This document shows, in pieces, positions 25,050 to 33,604 of a stretch of DNA of 64,000 nt. Where the stretch lies: NCBI GenBank assembly GCA_025058345.1, contig JANXEN010000005.1, positions 1 to 64,000 on the forward strand, read 5' to 3'. A program made the position numbers and the translations under genes. The DNA is from Sulfolobales archaeon (GTDB lineage: Archaea; Thermoproteota; Thermoprotei_A; Sulfolobales; NBVN01). Every line of letters begins with the position of its first letter. Position 1 is the first letter of the stretch. The notes under the pieces were generated by a model. The model was not told where the DNA came from, made no database searches, and saw nothing but the letters and a program-made list of their open reading frames with translations.

Positions 25050-25968
25050 TTAAATCGCCGAGCTTCCTCAACGCAGCTGATAGTATTAACCCATATATCG
25101 GTGCTGTTAGAGGGTCAGTTCTTACCTTCATTTCACATACCTCTGCGGTATTAGTTAGTTTAAGCCCCTTTATTTCCTTAATCGAGTATTCCTCTACATC
25201 AGTCGATATTAGTAAGACCCTCCTTAAGTACCTAGCAAAGTGCTTAACGTTATATAGCGGTATTAGGTAACGTGGTGTCGGTAAATTATAGTTGTATGTA
25301 ATGTCCTCAGCTGGACCTAGCATACTTGGAGTAGAGACAACCATAAATTGCTCCTTACTAAATTCTCTAACCTCTAATAATTTACTAACATACCCTAACA
25401 CTAAATCCTTCACTACAGGCTTCAAGTTACTTAACTCATACCACAACCTATAACCTCTAACACCAGATCTGTTGAGGAACTCACCTACAGCCATCCCAAC
25501 CAGTAAATGTTGATGTAGGAGTTCACCTGTAGGCAATTCTACAACCATGTCATCACGTACCCTAGACCTCACAACTTCTGATAGAGGTGAGAAGCTAACG
25601 AACATCACTTCATACCCCGTAAGATTTAGTTGATCTAATAACCTAATTGCTGAAGAATTCAAACCTGTGTTAATTATTAAGACCCTACGTATGCCGCCCT
25701 CACTATATGGGGCTATATAGTAGGTCATAGCTTCAGGGTCGACAATATAAGCATTAATGCCGGTTAAAGACCTCAAAAGCAGAAGCAAATAATTAGCTGG
25801 AGAGACGTATGTACCACAATAAGTGATTAGTAAATCACTTCCCCCTCTAAAAAAGTTAATCAACCGACCAATAGACTCAGAAATAGAAACACTATAGATG
25901 GAGTCCAAGTAATTAACCAAAGCATTATTCAATGCCTCGTGGACTCCCTCAGCCGATTTACCAACCAT
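25042..25968 (-). CDS. SIS-domain-like (sugar isomerase fold) protein
   Basis: About 308 aa. The N-terminal 150 residues look like an SIS sugar-phosphate-binding domain: SDLLITYCGTYVSPANYLLLLL (GTGxSxxAA-like), INAYIVDPEAMTYYI, RVLIINTGLNSSAIRLLDQL, YEVMFVSFSPLSEVV. The second half (LVGMAVGEFLNRSGVRGYRL onward) resembles a second SIS-like repeat, as in glucosamine-phosphate synthase or phosphoglucose isomerase relatives. No glutaminase domain is present. GTG at 25971 also fits; ATG at 25968 is used. It is co-translated with the SDR, suggesting a sugar-related pathway, but this is inference. Confidence 0.55.
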   Translation of the reverse strand: MVGKSAEGVHEALNNALVNYLDSIYSVSISESIGRLINFFRGGSDLLITYCGTYVSPANYLLLLLRSLTGINAYIVDPEAMTYYIAPYSEGGIRRVLIINTGLNSSAIRLLDQLNLTGYEVMFVSFSPLSEVVRSRVRDDMVVELPTGELLHQHLLVGMAVGEFLNRSGVRGYRLWYELSNLKPVVKDLVLGYVSKLLEVREFSKEQFMVVSTPSMLGPAEDITYNYNLPTPRYLIPLYNVKHFARYLRRVLLISTDVEEYSIKEIKGLKLTNTAEVCEMKVRTDPLTAPIYGLILSAALRKLGDLNV

Positions 25969-26060
25969 CACATCCCCATAAATAATTAGAGGGCAAAAAA
26001 GTAATATAAAGAAAACAACATTAAACCTTATAGCACCAATCTACATACTAAAATTAGTGA

Positions 26061-26160
26061 GCGGGGGTGCCCGAGCTAGGTCAAAGGGGTCGGGCTTAGG
26101 ACCTTCAGGTAAGAGCCCCGATGGTGTAGACCTGCGTGGGTTCGAATCCCACCCCCCGCA
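26061..26160 (+). tRNA. tRNA-Leu (anticodon UAG) with a 15-nt intron
   Basis: Acceptor GCGGGGG (26061-26067) pairs with CCCCCGC (26153-26159) followed by A73. D arm CCC/GGG, long variable arm GGT-GTAG-ACC, T arm GTGGG-TTCGAAT-CCCAC. The anticodon stem TCGGG (26090-26094) pairs with CCCGA (26117-26121). Between them lies loop CTTAGG, an intron at 26101-26115 and C38, giving anticodon TAG at 26097-26099. The intron boundary fits a bulge-helix-bulge: CTTA pairs with TAAG, with 3-nt bulges GGA and AGC. A TATA-like cttatag lies about 27 bp upstream. Confidence 0.92.
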
Positions 26161-26711
26161 CTACAGTCATAAATGGCTTCAGAACGCTGACACGATGAGG
26201 CTCAAATGATTAATGGTCTTACAATTTAACATATGCACACTTTGAGGAATGTATTTAATATAATCACATGTCTGAAAACCCGATAGTGGCCTCAGATATC
26301 AGTCTTAACGCTTTAGATGAGTTGATTGTCTTCATATGCGTGTATACTCCAACTTCTCAGATGGGATAGAATATCATTCAAAGCTGGTTTTCGTATGAAA
26401 TATGGTCTCAGCTTTGATGACCTAGCCCTAGCTATGTATACAACCGAAACAGCTAAGAATATGTAGAGTGTTTAGTTTTACATATGATTTAAACAGCCCT
26501 ACCCACCCAACAAAACGTATGTGTTATGGAGCGTCAGTGCTTGACCTTCCAAAGACAACATGTTATCAGAAGCATGGGCTAAGGATCCGTGAGTAATGCC
26601 TTGAAGTATCATCTGAAGATCCTCCACTACTGTGAACGTATTAGGCAGAATATCTAAGAGGTCCGTAGATTTTAAATTTGCGGGATGTTTTAAGTGTGAG
26701 GTGAGTAGCTC
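26161..26711. other. 550-bp stretch without an intact gene, directly 3' of tRNA-Leu
   Basis: No intact gene is evident. Short protein-like pieces occur in different frames on the plus strand, for example a 33-codon ATG frame at 26268-26369 and a stretch around 26380-26466 encoding GFRMKYGLSFDDLALAMYTT before a stop. These are broken by stops and frameshifts, as expected of a decayed gene. Its place at the 3' end of a tRNA gene is a common integration site, so a mobile-element remnant is plausible but not shown; no repeat of the tRNA 3' end was found in the window. Confidence 0.35.
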
Positions 26712-27893
26712 TTGAGGCGTTTCCCTGATTACCTAGGTGTGACGGCATTTGGCGTTAAGATGGGTGTAGTTCTACCTGGCGATGACATTATTGAGGAGGT
26801 CTATAGAGTTGTTGAAAGGTGTTTTAGGGATGGTTTGATAGATGATGGTGATGTAATATGTGTTAAAGAGAACGTCGTAGCTAGAGCTCAAAACAATATT
26901 GTTTCGAAGGATGAAATCGCCCAGGATTTAAAGAAAAAACTTAATTTAGATGAAAATAGTACGTTAGGTATATTGTTCCCGATCGCTAGTAGGAACAGGT
27001 TTGCACCGATACTAGAGGGTTTCGCTAAGGTGGTACGTACAGGGAGGGTAGTCGTTCAGTTTTCATATCCGCATGACTGCGTAGGCAATCAATTGGTGCC
27101 TGAAGACTTAGATGAAACCTTAAACAAGGATTTAACCGTTGATGAGGTAACTCATGACGAACTTATGAAAATAGACTTCAAACACCCTGCAACAGGGGTT
27201 AACTACATCAAACTATATACATCCATAATTGAAGCTGGGGGAGCTAAAGCACAAATATTCCTTTCAAACAACCCGAAAAAGATATTAGACTATAACCCAG
27301 ACGGCATCGTTGTTTCATGCATACATGAGAGGTTTAAAGTGCTTAATAAGATAAGAAAAGTCTTTAACAACGTCATAACACTGCAGGACATACTTAATGA
27401 CCCTAGGGGAAGGGCTTGGTCGGAGTGGGGTTTGCTAGGTTCAAACGTGTACTCCAATGACTTAATAAAGTTAGCACCTAGAGAGGCGTTCGAAGTAGCT
27501 AAGAAGATCCAGAGAAGAATTCAGGAAGGCATTGGAAAGAAGGTTGAGGTGATGGTATACGGTGATGGTGCCTATCTAGATCCAGCCACTATGATATACG
27601 AATTAGCCGACCCTGTCTGCTCCTTCGGCCATACTGAAGGACTTACTAAGAGGAGGGAGGGTATAAAGTTTAAGTACTTCGTAGGTATGTTAAGCGCGCA
27701 AGGTAGGAGTAGGGAAGAGATAGAGAAAATAATAGAGAGTGAAAGAAGGAAGAAATATGAAATAGATGATTACTCTATGGAGGGAACCACCCCTAGGAGA
27801 TTAAGCGATGTAGTAGCATCACTTGCTGACTTAGTGAGCGGTTCAGCAGATGCAGGAACTCCAGTAGTGATCGTGAAGGGATTCTTTAAGTAA
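26712..27893 (+). CDS. Coenzyme F420-0:L-glutamate ligase-like protein
   Basis: 393 aa. The N-terminus (TAFGVKMGVVLPGDDI; DDGDVICVKENVVARAQNN) follows the CofE/F420 ligase family pattern of G-x-x-x-P-G-D and D-G-D-V-x-V-x-x-x-x-V-A-x-x. The middle has IFLSNNPKKILDYNPDGIVV, and the C-terminal 130 residues (VYGDGAYLDPATMIYELADP, then GSADAGTPVVIVKGFF) are an extension beyond CofE (about 250 aa). Longer relatives exist in archaea without F420, so glutamylation of another cofactor is possible. TTG start with GAGGTGA about 8 nt upstream. No other F420 gene is in the window. Confidence 0.7.
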   Translation: MRRFPDYLGVTAFGVKMGVVLPGDDIIEEVYRVVERCFRDGLIDDGDVICVKENVVARAQNNIVSKDEIAQDLKKKLNLDENSTLGILFPIASRNRFAPILEGFAKVVRTGRVVVQFSYPHDCVGNQLVPEDLDETLNKDLTVDEVTHDELMKIDFKHPATGVNYIKLYTSIIEAGGAKAQIFLSNNPKKILDYNPDGIVVSCIHERFKVLNKIRKVFNNVITLQDILNDPRGRAWSEWGLLGSNVYSNDLIKLAPREAFEVAKKIQRRIQEGIGKKVEVMVYGDGAYLDPATMIYELADPVCSFGHTEGLTKRREGIKFKYFVGMLSAQGRSREEIEKIIESERRKKYEIDDYSMEGTTPRRLSDVVASLADLVSGSADAGTPVVIVKGFFK

Positions 27894-28003
27894 ACGTAGT
27901 TGCAGTTACGCAAGATATATATGTTTTCTAAGTGCGTTCAATTAAATTGAGGTATTAGGAAGTTAATTTTATCTTATTTACTGCTTATATTAAATTTGAA
28001 TTA

Positions 28004-29230
28004 GTGAGGATGGTATTAGTGAGCATCGACGATATATTTAAGAGACTTATCGAGAGGAGCTTAAGTTCTGCCGTATTTAAAGATAGGGAAGTATTAAGGC
28101 CTGACTACATACCAAACGAGTTGCCTCATAGGGATGAAGAGATAAGTAAGATTAGCTCTATATTAGCACCAATATTTAGAGGGGAGAGGCCTAGCAATAT
28201 ATTCATTTACGGGTTAACAGGCACTGGTAAGACAGCGGTAGTTAAGTATGTCTTAATAAAGTTTGAGGAATATACTGCTAAGATAGAGAAGCCGTTCAAA
28301 TACAGCTACATTAACTGCAGATATGACGACACCACCTATAGGGTACTTGCTAGGTTAGCAGATTCGATAGGCATTAAAATACCGTTTACAGGGCTTTCAA
28401 CCTCAGAAGTCTTTAGAAGAATCATAAACGCTTTAGATGGGTTGGGGATACCCTTAGTAGTTATTTTAGATGAGGTTGATTCACTAGTAAAGAAGTGCGG
28501 TGATGAACTACTTTATAGGTTAACGAGGATTAATGAAGAATTAAAGAGAGGGAAAATAACGATTTTAGGTATAACCAATGACGTCAACTTCATTGAGAGG
28601 TTAGACCCAAGAGTTAAGTCAAGCCTAGGGGAGGAGGAAGTTATATTTCCACCATATGATGCCTTACAGCTTGAGGATATACTATCCCGTAGAGCTGTCA
28701 AGGCCTTTAAGCCTGACGTACTCGAAGATGGTGTAATTTCATTATGTGCGTCAATAGCGGCTAAAGAACACGGCGATGCGAGAAGAGCGCTTGAATTGTT
28801 GAGGGTTGCTGGTGAGATTGCAGAGAGGGAAGGTAAAAGCAAAGTTAGTAAGGAACACGTATTTAGCGCCAGAATGGAGATAGAGAAGGATAGAGTTGCT
28901 GAGGTTATTAAGACTCTACCACTACATAGTAAGTTAGTCCTTCTTTCACTAGCCATAAGTGGGAACGAGAGCAAAACAACTGGAGATACGTACAACACGT
29001 ATAGGGAGTTGTGCCGTAGCTTAGGTATCGATCCAGTTACCCAAAGAAGGGTAAGTGATATTCTCAGCGAACTAGATATGGTTGGTATAATAAATGCTAA
29101 GGTAATAAATCGGGGTAGATATGGGAAAACTAGATTGATAAGCCTTAACGCCGACCTTAACACACTACTTAAGGCTTTAAAGGAGGATGAAAGAATTGAG
29201 AACATCGTTAAGAACTTTAGGAGTAGATGA
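28004..29230 (+). CDS. cdc6: Orc1/Cdc6 replication initiator
   Basis: 408 aa AAA+ protein: Walker A GLTGTGKTAVV at about 69-79, Walker B VVILDEVDSL at about 150-159, sensor 1 ITILGITNDVNFIERL, the initiator signature DPRVKSSLGEEEVIFPPYD, sensor 2 HGDARRALELLRVAGEIAE, and a C-terminal winged helix from about 300 (TYRELCRSLGIDPVTQRRVSD). It recognises origin repeats and loads MCM. The longest form starts at GTG 28004; a TATA (cttatattaaat, 27984-27995) would place the transcript start near the GTG at 28019, giving MSIDDIFKRL. It overlaps the downstream DUF99 gene. No origin-recognition repeats are visible in the 110-bp gap upstream. Confidence 0.95.
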   Translation: MRMVLVSIDDIFKRLIERSLSSAVFKDREVLRPDYIPNELPHRDEEISKISSILAPIFRGERPSNIFIYGLTGTGKTAVVKYVLIKFEEYTAKIEKPFKYSYINCRYDDTTYRVLARLADSIGIKIPFTGLSTSEVFRRIINALDGLGIPLVVILDEVDSLVKKCGDELLYRLTRINEELKRGKITILGITNDVNFIERLDPRVKSSLGEEEVIFPPYDALQLEDILSRRAVKAFKPDVLEDGVISLCASIAAKEHGDARRALELLRVAGEIAEREGKSKVSKEHVFSARMEIEKDRVAEVIKTLPLHSKLVLLSLAISGNESKTTGDTYNTYRELCRSLGIDPVTQRRVSDILSELDMVGIINAKVINRGRYGKTRLISLNADLNTLLKALKEDERIENIVKNFRSR

Positions 29231-29786
29231 TGGTTACTTCCCTCCGACGTATAAGAAATCTGGTAGAAGGACGTTAATTGCTACAGCTGTTTGTGAAGGA
29301 ATTAACCTAGTAGCGATTAAATTAGAGAAAATAGCAGTTGACGGCTTAGATGGTACTGAAGCTGTACTTAAATGTGTAAAGTCCTTAGGTACGGGTTACT
29401 CAGCGTTATTTCTTGATGGAGTTACTTACGCTGGTTTTAACGTAGTTGATCCGGATATAATCTACAGCGAGACAGAAAAACCTGTAATAACGGTATTTAA
29501 ACATAGCTTAAATCTTAAATTAATTAAAGAGGCTCTTATGAAGAACTTCAACGACTGGCCATACAGATATGAGGTAATAGAGAGAACATACTTAAGAGCA
29601 CATGAAATTACTACCCCAAAAGGTAATTTAATAATTTCATGTATCGGTATAAGTTATGCAGATGCGTTTAACGTCATAGTAAATCTTCAGAACATCAATC
29701 AATATCCAGAGCCTCTAAGAGTTGCTGACTTAATAGCTTCGGGTTTAACGAGGAGTCAAGATATACTAACAGCAATCAATAATTAA
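29196..29786 (+). CDS. DUF99 family protein (endonuclease V/dUPase-like fold)
   Basis: About 196 aa. Family strings are LGVDDGYFPP near the start, ALFLDGVTYAGFNVVDP at about 68-84, PVITVFKHSLNL near 96 and GLTRSQDILTAI at the C-terminus (R-x-P-E-P-x-R-x-A-x-L-I-A equivalent: YPEPLRVADLIASG). DUF99 proteins are archaeal relatives of endonuclease V; activity is untested in most. The frame opens at ATG 29187, but that ATG abuts the AGGAGG box (29181-29186); the TTG at 29196 has correct spacing and is preferred. It overlaps the Orc1/Cdc6 gene by 35 nt, so the two are co-expressed. Confidence 0.8.
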   Translation: MRTSLRTLGVDDGYFPPTYKKSGRRTLIATAVCEGINLVAIKLEKIAVDGLDGTEAVLKCVKSLGTGYSALFLDGVTYAGFNVVDPDIIYSETEKPVITVFKHSLNLKLIKEALMKNFNDWPYRYEVIERTYLRAHEITTPKGNLIISCIGISYADAFNVIVNLQNINQYPEPLRVADLIASGLTRSQDILTAINN

Positions 29787-31089
29787 CCCTATACCTTTCA
29801 GAGAATATCTTAAGTAACTTTAAAGTGTTGTAGTTAAGATCGTAATCAACTAGGTCTCCATCATCGCTAAAATCAAGTCTAGCTATACCCTCTCTTATAA
29901 TTGACGATATTACTTCAGGTATGTCTTTAGATGGGTAAATTCTCTTAGCTACAGGAATTATAGTGCAGATGTTATCGGCATCTATGCCTAAACTACTTAA
30001 ATTTCTAATTAACTCCTCCCGTCCGTCGAAGTCTTCAAGCACGTAAATACTACGCGCTAACCCAACTAAATCACCTAAAGAAACTCTCTTACAATTACTC
30101 GGAGATGTCTTCAACATAATTGATTCGTAAAATATATCATCCACCCAGAAACCTTCAATATTAAAAACCTTAGGATGCTGCAACCCAAGCACATGCCCTA
30201 CCTCATGAACAATCACATCAACTCTCCTATTACCCACAAACATTAAGTTCCTATATGTAAATGCTAGTAAAGTATCGCTACCTAATTTAATAGGGCCAGG
30301 TACTTCAATGATAATTATTGAATTATCATCGATGAACTCATTTAAGAGATTCCAAATACTGTGGAGTTCATTAAACTCGACGATACCGCCCTCTCTATAA
30401 GGTATAAAAACCGTAAACCCATTTCTAGAACCATTGATGAATTTAACTATTGAATTATAACCAAGTAAAGACCGCATAATTGAGGTCCAAACATCAAATG
30501 CTTTTTCATATTTACTAAGTAATGATTCGTTGAAGGACTGCCTGTAATAGTATAGACATCCATGAACGCTGCAGTTTATCACCTCATAGGTAAGTAAAGT
30601 TATATTTAACCTAATAACGCCGTCTGATACGTATCTTATGGAGGGGTTAATTATCCCCTCAAAGAAGTCAGCAATGCAAAGCTTCTTGTGTGTGAAGTCA
30701 CCTAAATTCTTTTCAATCGATAAAGTCTGAATCACGTTGTTCCGAGTTAAATTAATCGTAACTACCCTCCTAATATTATTGCGAATTAAATCGATACTAT
30801 ATATCACCACACCTTCGAAGTATTTAACGCCGAATATTAAGTCAGGAGGTTCGGAGTAGTCATCATAGATGAACCTTGAGACACATACTAAGCCGCTACA
30901 TACTTTTTTAATTTCATGATCGCCCATCAACAGAGTGCAGTTAAAATTAGACATATCTATCTGATGTTTACAGACCTCAAATCCGACGACTTCCCTACTA
31001 TATATGTTTATGAATCTACTAGTTAAGAAGCCGTTTGGAAATAGTGAGTAAATCATTAAAACAACTAAGAAGGTCATAGACAACAGCAT
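29776..31089 (-). CDS. Secreted or membrane-anchored metzincin-like protease
   Basis: 437 aa. An N-terminal hydrophobic segment (LLSMTFLVVLMIYSLF) acts as signal peptide or anchor. The extended zinc motif HEVGHVLGLQHP (HExxHxxGxxH plus P) lies at about residues 293-304, diagnostic of metzincins such as matrixins and astacins. A downstream Met in YESIMLKTSP is placed like the Met-turn. About 290 residues of beta-rich sequence precede it, with several Cys that could form disulfides outside the cell. No propeptide cysteine-switch was identified. Probably an extracellular endopeptidase. It converges on the DUF99 gene with an 11-nt overlap. Confidence 0.8.
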   Translation of the reverse strand: MLLSMTFLVVLMIYSLFPNGFLTSRFINIYSREVVGFEVCKHQIDMSNFNCTLLMGDHEIKKVCSGLVCVSRFIYDDYSEPPDLIFGVKYFEGVVIYSIDLIRNNIRRVVTINLTRNNVIQTLSIEKNLGDFTHKKLCIADFFEGIINPSIRYVSDGVIRLNITLLTYEVINCSVHGCLYYYRQSFNESLLSKYEKAFDVWTSIMRSLLGYNSIVKFINGSRNGFTVFIPYREGGIVEFNELHSIWNLLNEFIDDNSIIIIEVPGPIKLGSDTLLAFTYRNLMFVGNRRVDVIVHEVGHVLGLQHPKVFNIEGFWVDDIFYESIMLKTSPSNCKRVSLGDLVGLARSIYVLEDFDGREELIRNLSSLGIDADNICTIIPVAKRIYPSKDIPEVISSIIREGIARLDFSDDGDLVDYDLNYNTLKLLKIFSERYRVNY

Positions 31090-31161
31090 TATATGTACTG
31101 AGTGCTTTGTAATTATAAATATATCCCTAACTATAACTTAGTATCAGAGGTATTAAGTAAT

Positions 31162-32556
31162 TTATATGAAGGCAAGAAGCAATGTAGCTACTGAGAAGTA
31201 AGTAGTTGCGGTTATTACATCACCTATAGTGGTTAATAGAGGTGCTGAGACGGTCGCAGGATCTACGCCAATACGCGAGAGTATTAATGGCAATAAAACA
31301 CCAACTAAGTCTGCAACTAAGGTAGATACTATTAATGCTATAGACACCACTAAACCAACACCTAATGAAGCTTCTATCGATTTATACGTTATGTATGTTA
31401 TTGAGGACCCTATAGCGAATGAAATAGGTGACAGCAACGCGATTAGGGCTAATGATATTATGACCTCTCTCTTTAACACCCTTAAAATATCGTGGGGTCC
31501 TACTTCACCGACTGCTAAGCTTCTAATTATGAAGGTAGATGCTTGAGCCCCTACATTACCTGAGTTATCTGCTAGCATAGGTAGGAAGGCAGCTAGTACT
31601 GCAACTCTTTCAATCACATCTGTGAAGGCAGTAACTATACCTCCAGTAATGGTGTTCATTAAGTAGAGATAAACTAATGGTAGAAACCTACCCTTAACAA
31701 TCGTGATTGGATTTGCGGATAAGTACCTACCTTTTATGGCTTGTGTAAAACCACCGAACTTAAGTAGGTCTTCAGTGTATTCATGAATTACCACATCTAA
31801 AACATCATCTAGAGTTACAGCTCCTAATAACTTACCATCATCGTCAACAACTGGAATCTCAAGTAGATCATATTTAACAGCTATTTTAGCAGCTTCCTCA
31901 CGATCTGTTCTAACGTTAACAACAACTGGCGGTTTAGAAGCTATGTCTTTTAGGAGTTTATTTCTGCCTTGAGAAATAAATGACTTAACGTCAATCCAAC
32001 CACTTAATTTCCCCTTATCATCTACAACGTAAATGTAGAAATGCTTATCATAAAGGCCTAACTCACTCTTAGCTATATACTCCTTAATGGCATCAGCTAC
32101 TGTTAACCTGTTAATGAAGACCGGTATCTGAGGCGTCATAACGCTACCGACGCATTCGCCAGGATATTTAAGGAGTGTTGAAACCTCACTCATCTTCCAA
32201 TGCGGGAATAAGTTCATTAATTTAGACCTAAATTTAGGGGGTACCTTAAGCAAAAAATCTGCAACTTCGTCGGAAGGCATCTCTATAAGAACTTTAATCA
32301 TATCATCAATACCTCTAACTCTAAATAACTCAAACACCATATCTTCAGGTAATTTATTTAGAATAGGTTTTAAATTAACTAAAGGAACATGTGAAATTAT
32401 CTTACTTCTTTTACCGATGTCTAAACGCTCTAGAATCTCAAGAAATTCGTAAGGTGAAAGACTTGAAAGGAACGTTATTAATGTGTCGGCATCACCACCT
32501 TCTAAAATTTCCTCTAATTTGCTAATCAACGACGCTAATCCTTCTGCACTCATCAA
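31162..32556 (-). CDS. mgtE: Magnesium transporter MgtE
   Basis: 464 aa with the standard MgtE layout: an N-terminal helical domain (about 1-125; LITFLSSLSPYEFLEILERL, MPSDEVADFLLKVPPK), two CBS domains (about 135-255; MTPQIPVFINRLTVADAI and PPVVVNVRTDREEAAKIA ... LLGAVTLDDVLDVVIHEYTED) and five C-terminal membrane helices. The pore region has LVADLVGVLLPLILSRIGVDP. The cytosolic domains sense Mg2+ and gate the dimeric channel. Length is typical. Not in an operon; an 85-kb-type riboswitch or other leader is not visible upstream. Confidence 0.93.
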   Translation of the reverse strand: MMSAEGLASLISKLEEILEGGDADTLITFLSSLSPYEFLEILERLDIGKRSKIISHVPLVNLKPILNKLPEDMVFELFRVRGIDDMIKVLIEMPSDEVADFLLKVPPKFRSKLMNLFPHWKMSEVSTLLKYPGECVGSVMTPQIPVFINRLTVADAIKEYIAKSELGLYDKHFYIYVVDDKGKLSGWIDVKSFISQGRNKLLKDIASKPPVVVNVRTDREEAAKIAVKYDLLEIPVVDDDGKLLGAVTLDDVLDVVIHEYTEDLLKFGGFTQAIKGRYLSANPITIVKGRFLPLVYLYLMNTITGGIVTAFTDVIERVAVLAAFLPMLADNSGNVGAQASTFIIRSLAVGEVGPHDILRVLKREVIISLALIALLSPISFAIGSSITYITYKSIEASLGVGLVVSIALIVSTLVADLVGVLLPLILSRIGVDPATVSAPLLTTIGDVITATTYFSVATLLLAFI

Positions 32557-32677
32557 CTAATCACCTAAATTACCTATTTTACTAAGGTATTAGGGGGGTT
32601 TTATTTTAATTCTAATCGTATATAACTGAAAGCAGTGATTCTACTACGTCGGTGAATGAGCTGCTGACTTAATTAAT

Positions 32678-33604
32678 CTAGAAGTGCTGTAGTTTACATA
32701 AATTACGCCCCTTCAAAACACATTCACAGCATCTAACTTTCTTACAAAACTCCTTAACGTGAACATAACAGACCGTTTGCAGATACCCTAAAGCTCTTCC
32801 GAAGAAGCTTCTCAAGTTACCTAAAATGCATTGATGCTTACAACAATCACACCTATATCTCAAACAAACTGACTTATCTGGCTCTAAACCTCGTAGAGCT
32901 AAAACCTTAGTAGTAAAGTACATTAGATGCGTGTCTACGGGAGCGAAGTCCGTTCGCCTCATAGCATGCAGTAAGAAAGCATATGTAACTTTAGGCCCTA
33001 CCCCCTTTATTTCAAGTAAATTGAGCCTTACCGCATCTACGTTACCTCTAATTACGTTATATCTAACTTTATCGATGTAACACCTTATAACCCTATTTAA
33101 CTCGATGGCTTGAGGAGATCTTATCAAATTCTTAACGTCTATTTCCGACAGCTCATCTACACTCTCAACCATTTTAAAGAGACTGCTCATCCATGACAAT
33201 ACGTTTCTATGATATGATGTCCTCTTAGATAAGAATATTGATACGAATACGTGGTCGAAGTCATTACTCGCCGTAGATAAGCCTACTCCTCTCCACTGAG
33301 TTAGTAGGTAGTAATATAGGTCATTGAACTTCTGGTCAACCTCATCAACGATATTTAAAGGATCTTCAGTAATGCCGCATAATTCTCTTAAGTAATCTAA
33401 TCTGCACTGTGTATTAAGGACATTTACGGAATTTACAGAATCAACTAATTTTAATCCATTACATAACCCTACACGTTTGGTATAGGTGTTACCTTCCTTA
33501 CTAAGTAGTGATAGTGTGAAGGATGGGTATAGGGTCTGGCTTAATGAATAGCCATCCCACGCCTTAAAGTTCATCGTGTGTTTAACCCTAAGGATTGACT
33601 TCAC
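32678..33604 (-). CDS. HhH-GPD DNA glycosylase-like protein with cysteine-rich tail
   Basis: 308 aa. The second half carries the helix-hairpin-helix LLEIKGVGPKVTYAFLLHAM at about 197-216 and the catalytic-type Asp in FAPVDTHLMYFT, as in endonuclease III, OGG1 and archaeal AGOG enzymes. The last 60 residues hold about ten Cys (CDCCKHQC; CKKVRCCEC; RNLC), which could bind an iron-sulfur cluster or zinc, but the endonuclease III spacing (C-x6-C-x2-C-x5-C) is not exact. It probably excises damaged bases. The start overlaps the stop of the MoaD-MoaE fusion by 17 nt. Confidence 0.75.
   Translation of the reverse strand: MKSILRVKHTMNFKAWDGYSLSQTLYPSFTLSLLSKEGNTYTKRVGLCNGLKLVDSVNSVNVLNTQCRLDYLRELCGITEDPLNIVDEVDQKFNDLYYYLLTQWRGVGLSTASNDFDHVFVSIFLSKRTSYHRNVLSWMSSLFKMVESVDELSEIDVKNLIRSPQAIELNRVIRCYIDKVRYNVIRGNVDAVRLNLLEIKGVGPKVTYAFLLHAMRRTDFAPVDTHLMYFTTKVLALRGLEPDKSVCLRYRCDCCKHQCILGNLRSFFGRALGYLQTVCYVHVKEFCKKVRCCECVLKGRNLCKLQHF

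Noticed and set aside
26551-26610. C/D-like arrangement on the minus strand within the tRNA-adjacent gap
   Set aside because: The C-box is imperfect (ATGATAC) and no C' box lies between it and the putative D box.
27894-28003. Possible replication origin beside the Orc1/Cdc6 gene
   Set aside because: The 110-bp gap shows TATA-like and AT-rich sequence only; no repeated origin-recognition boxes with G-runs could be found.
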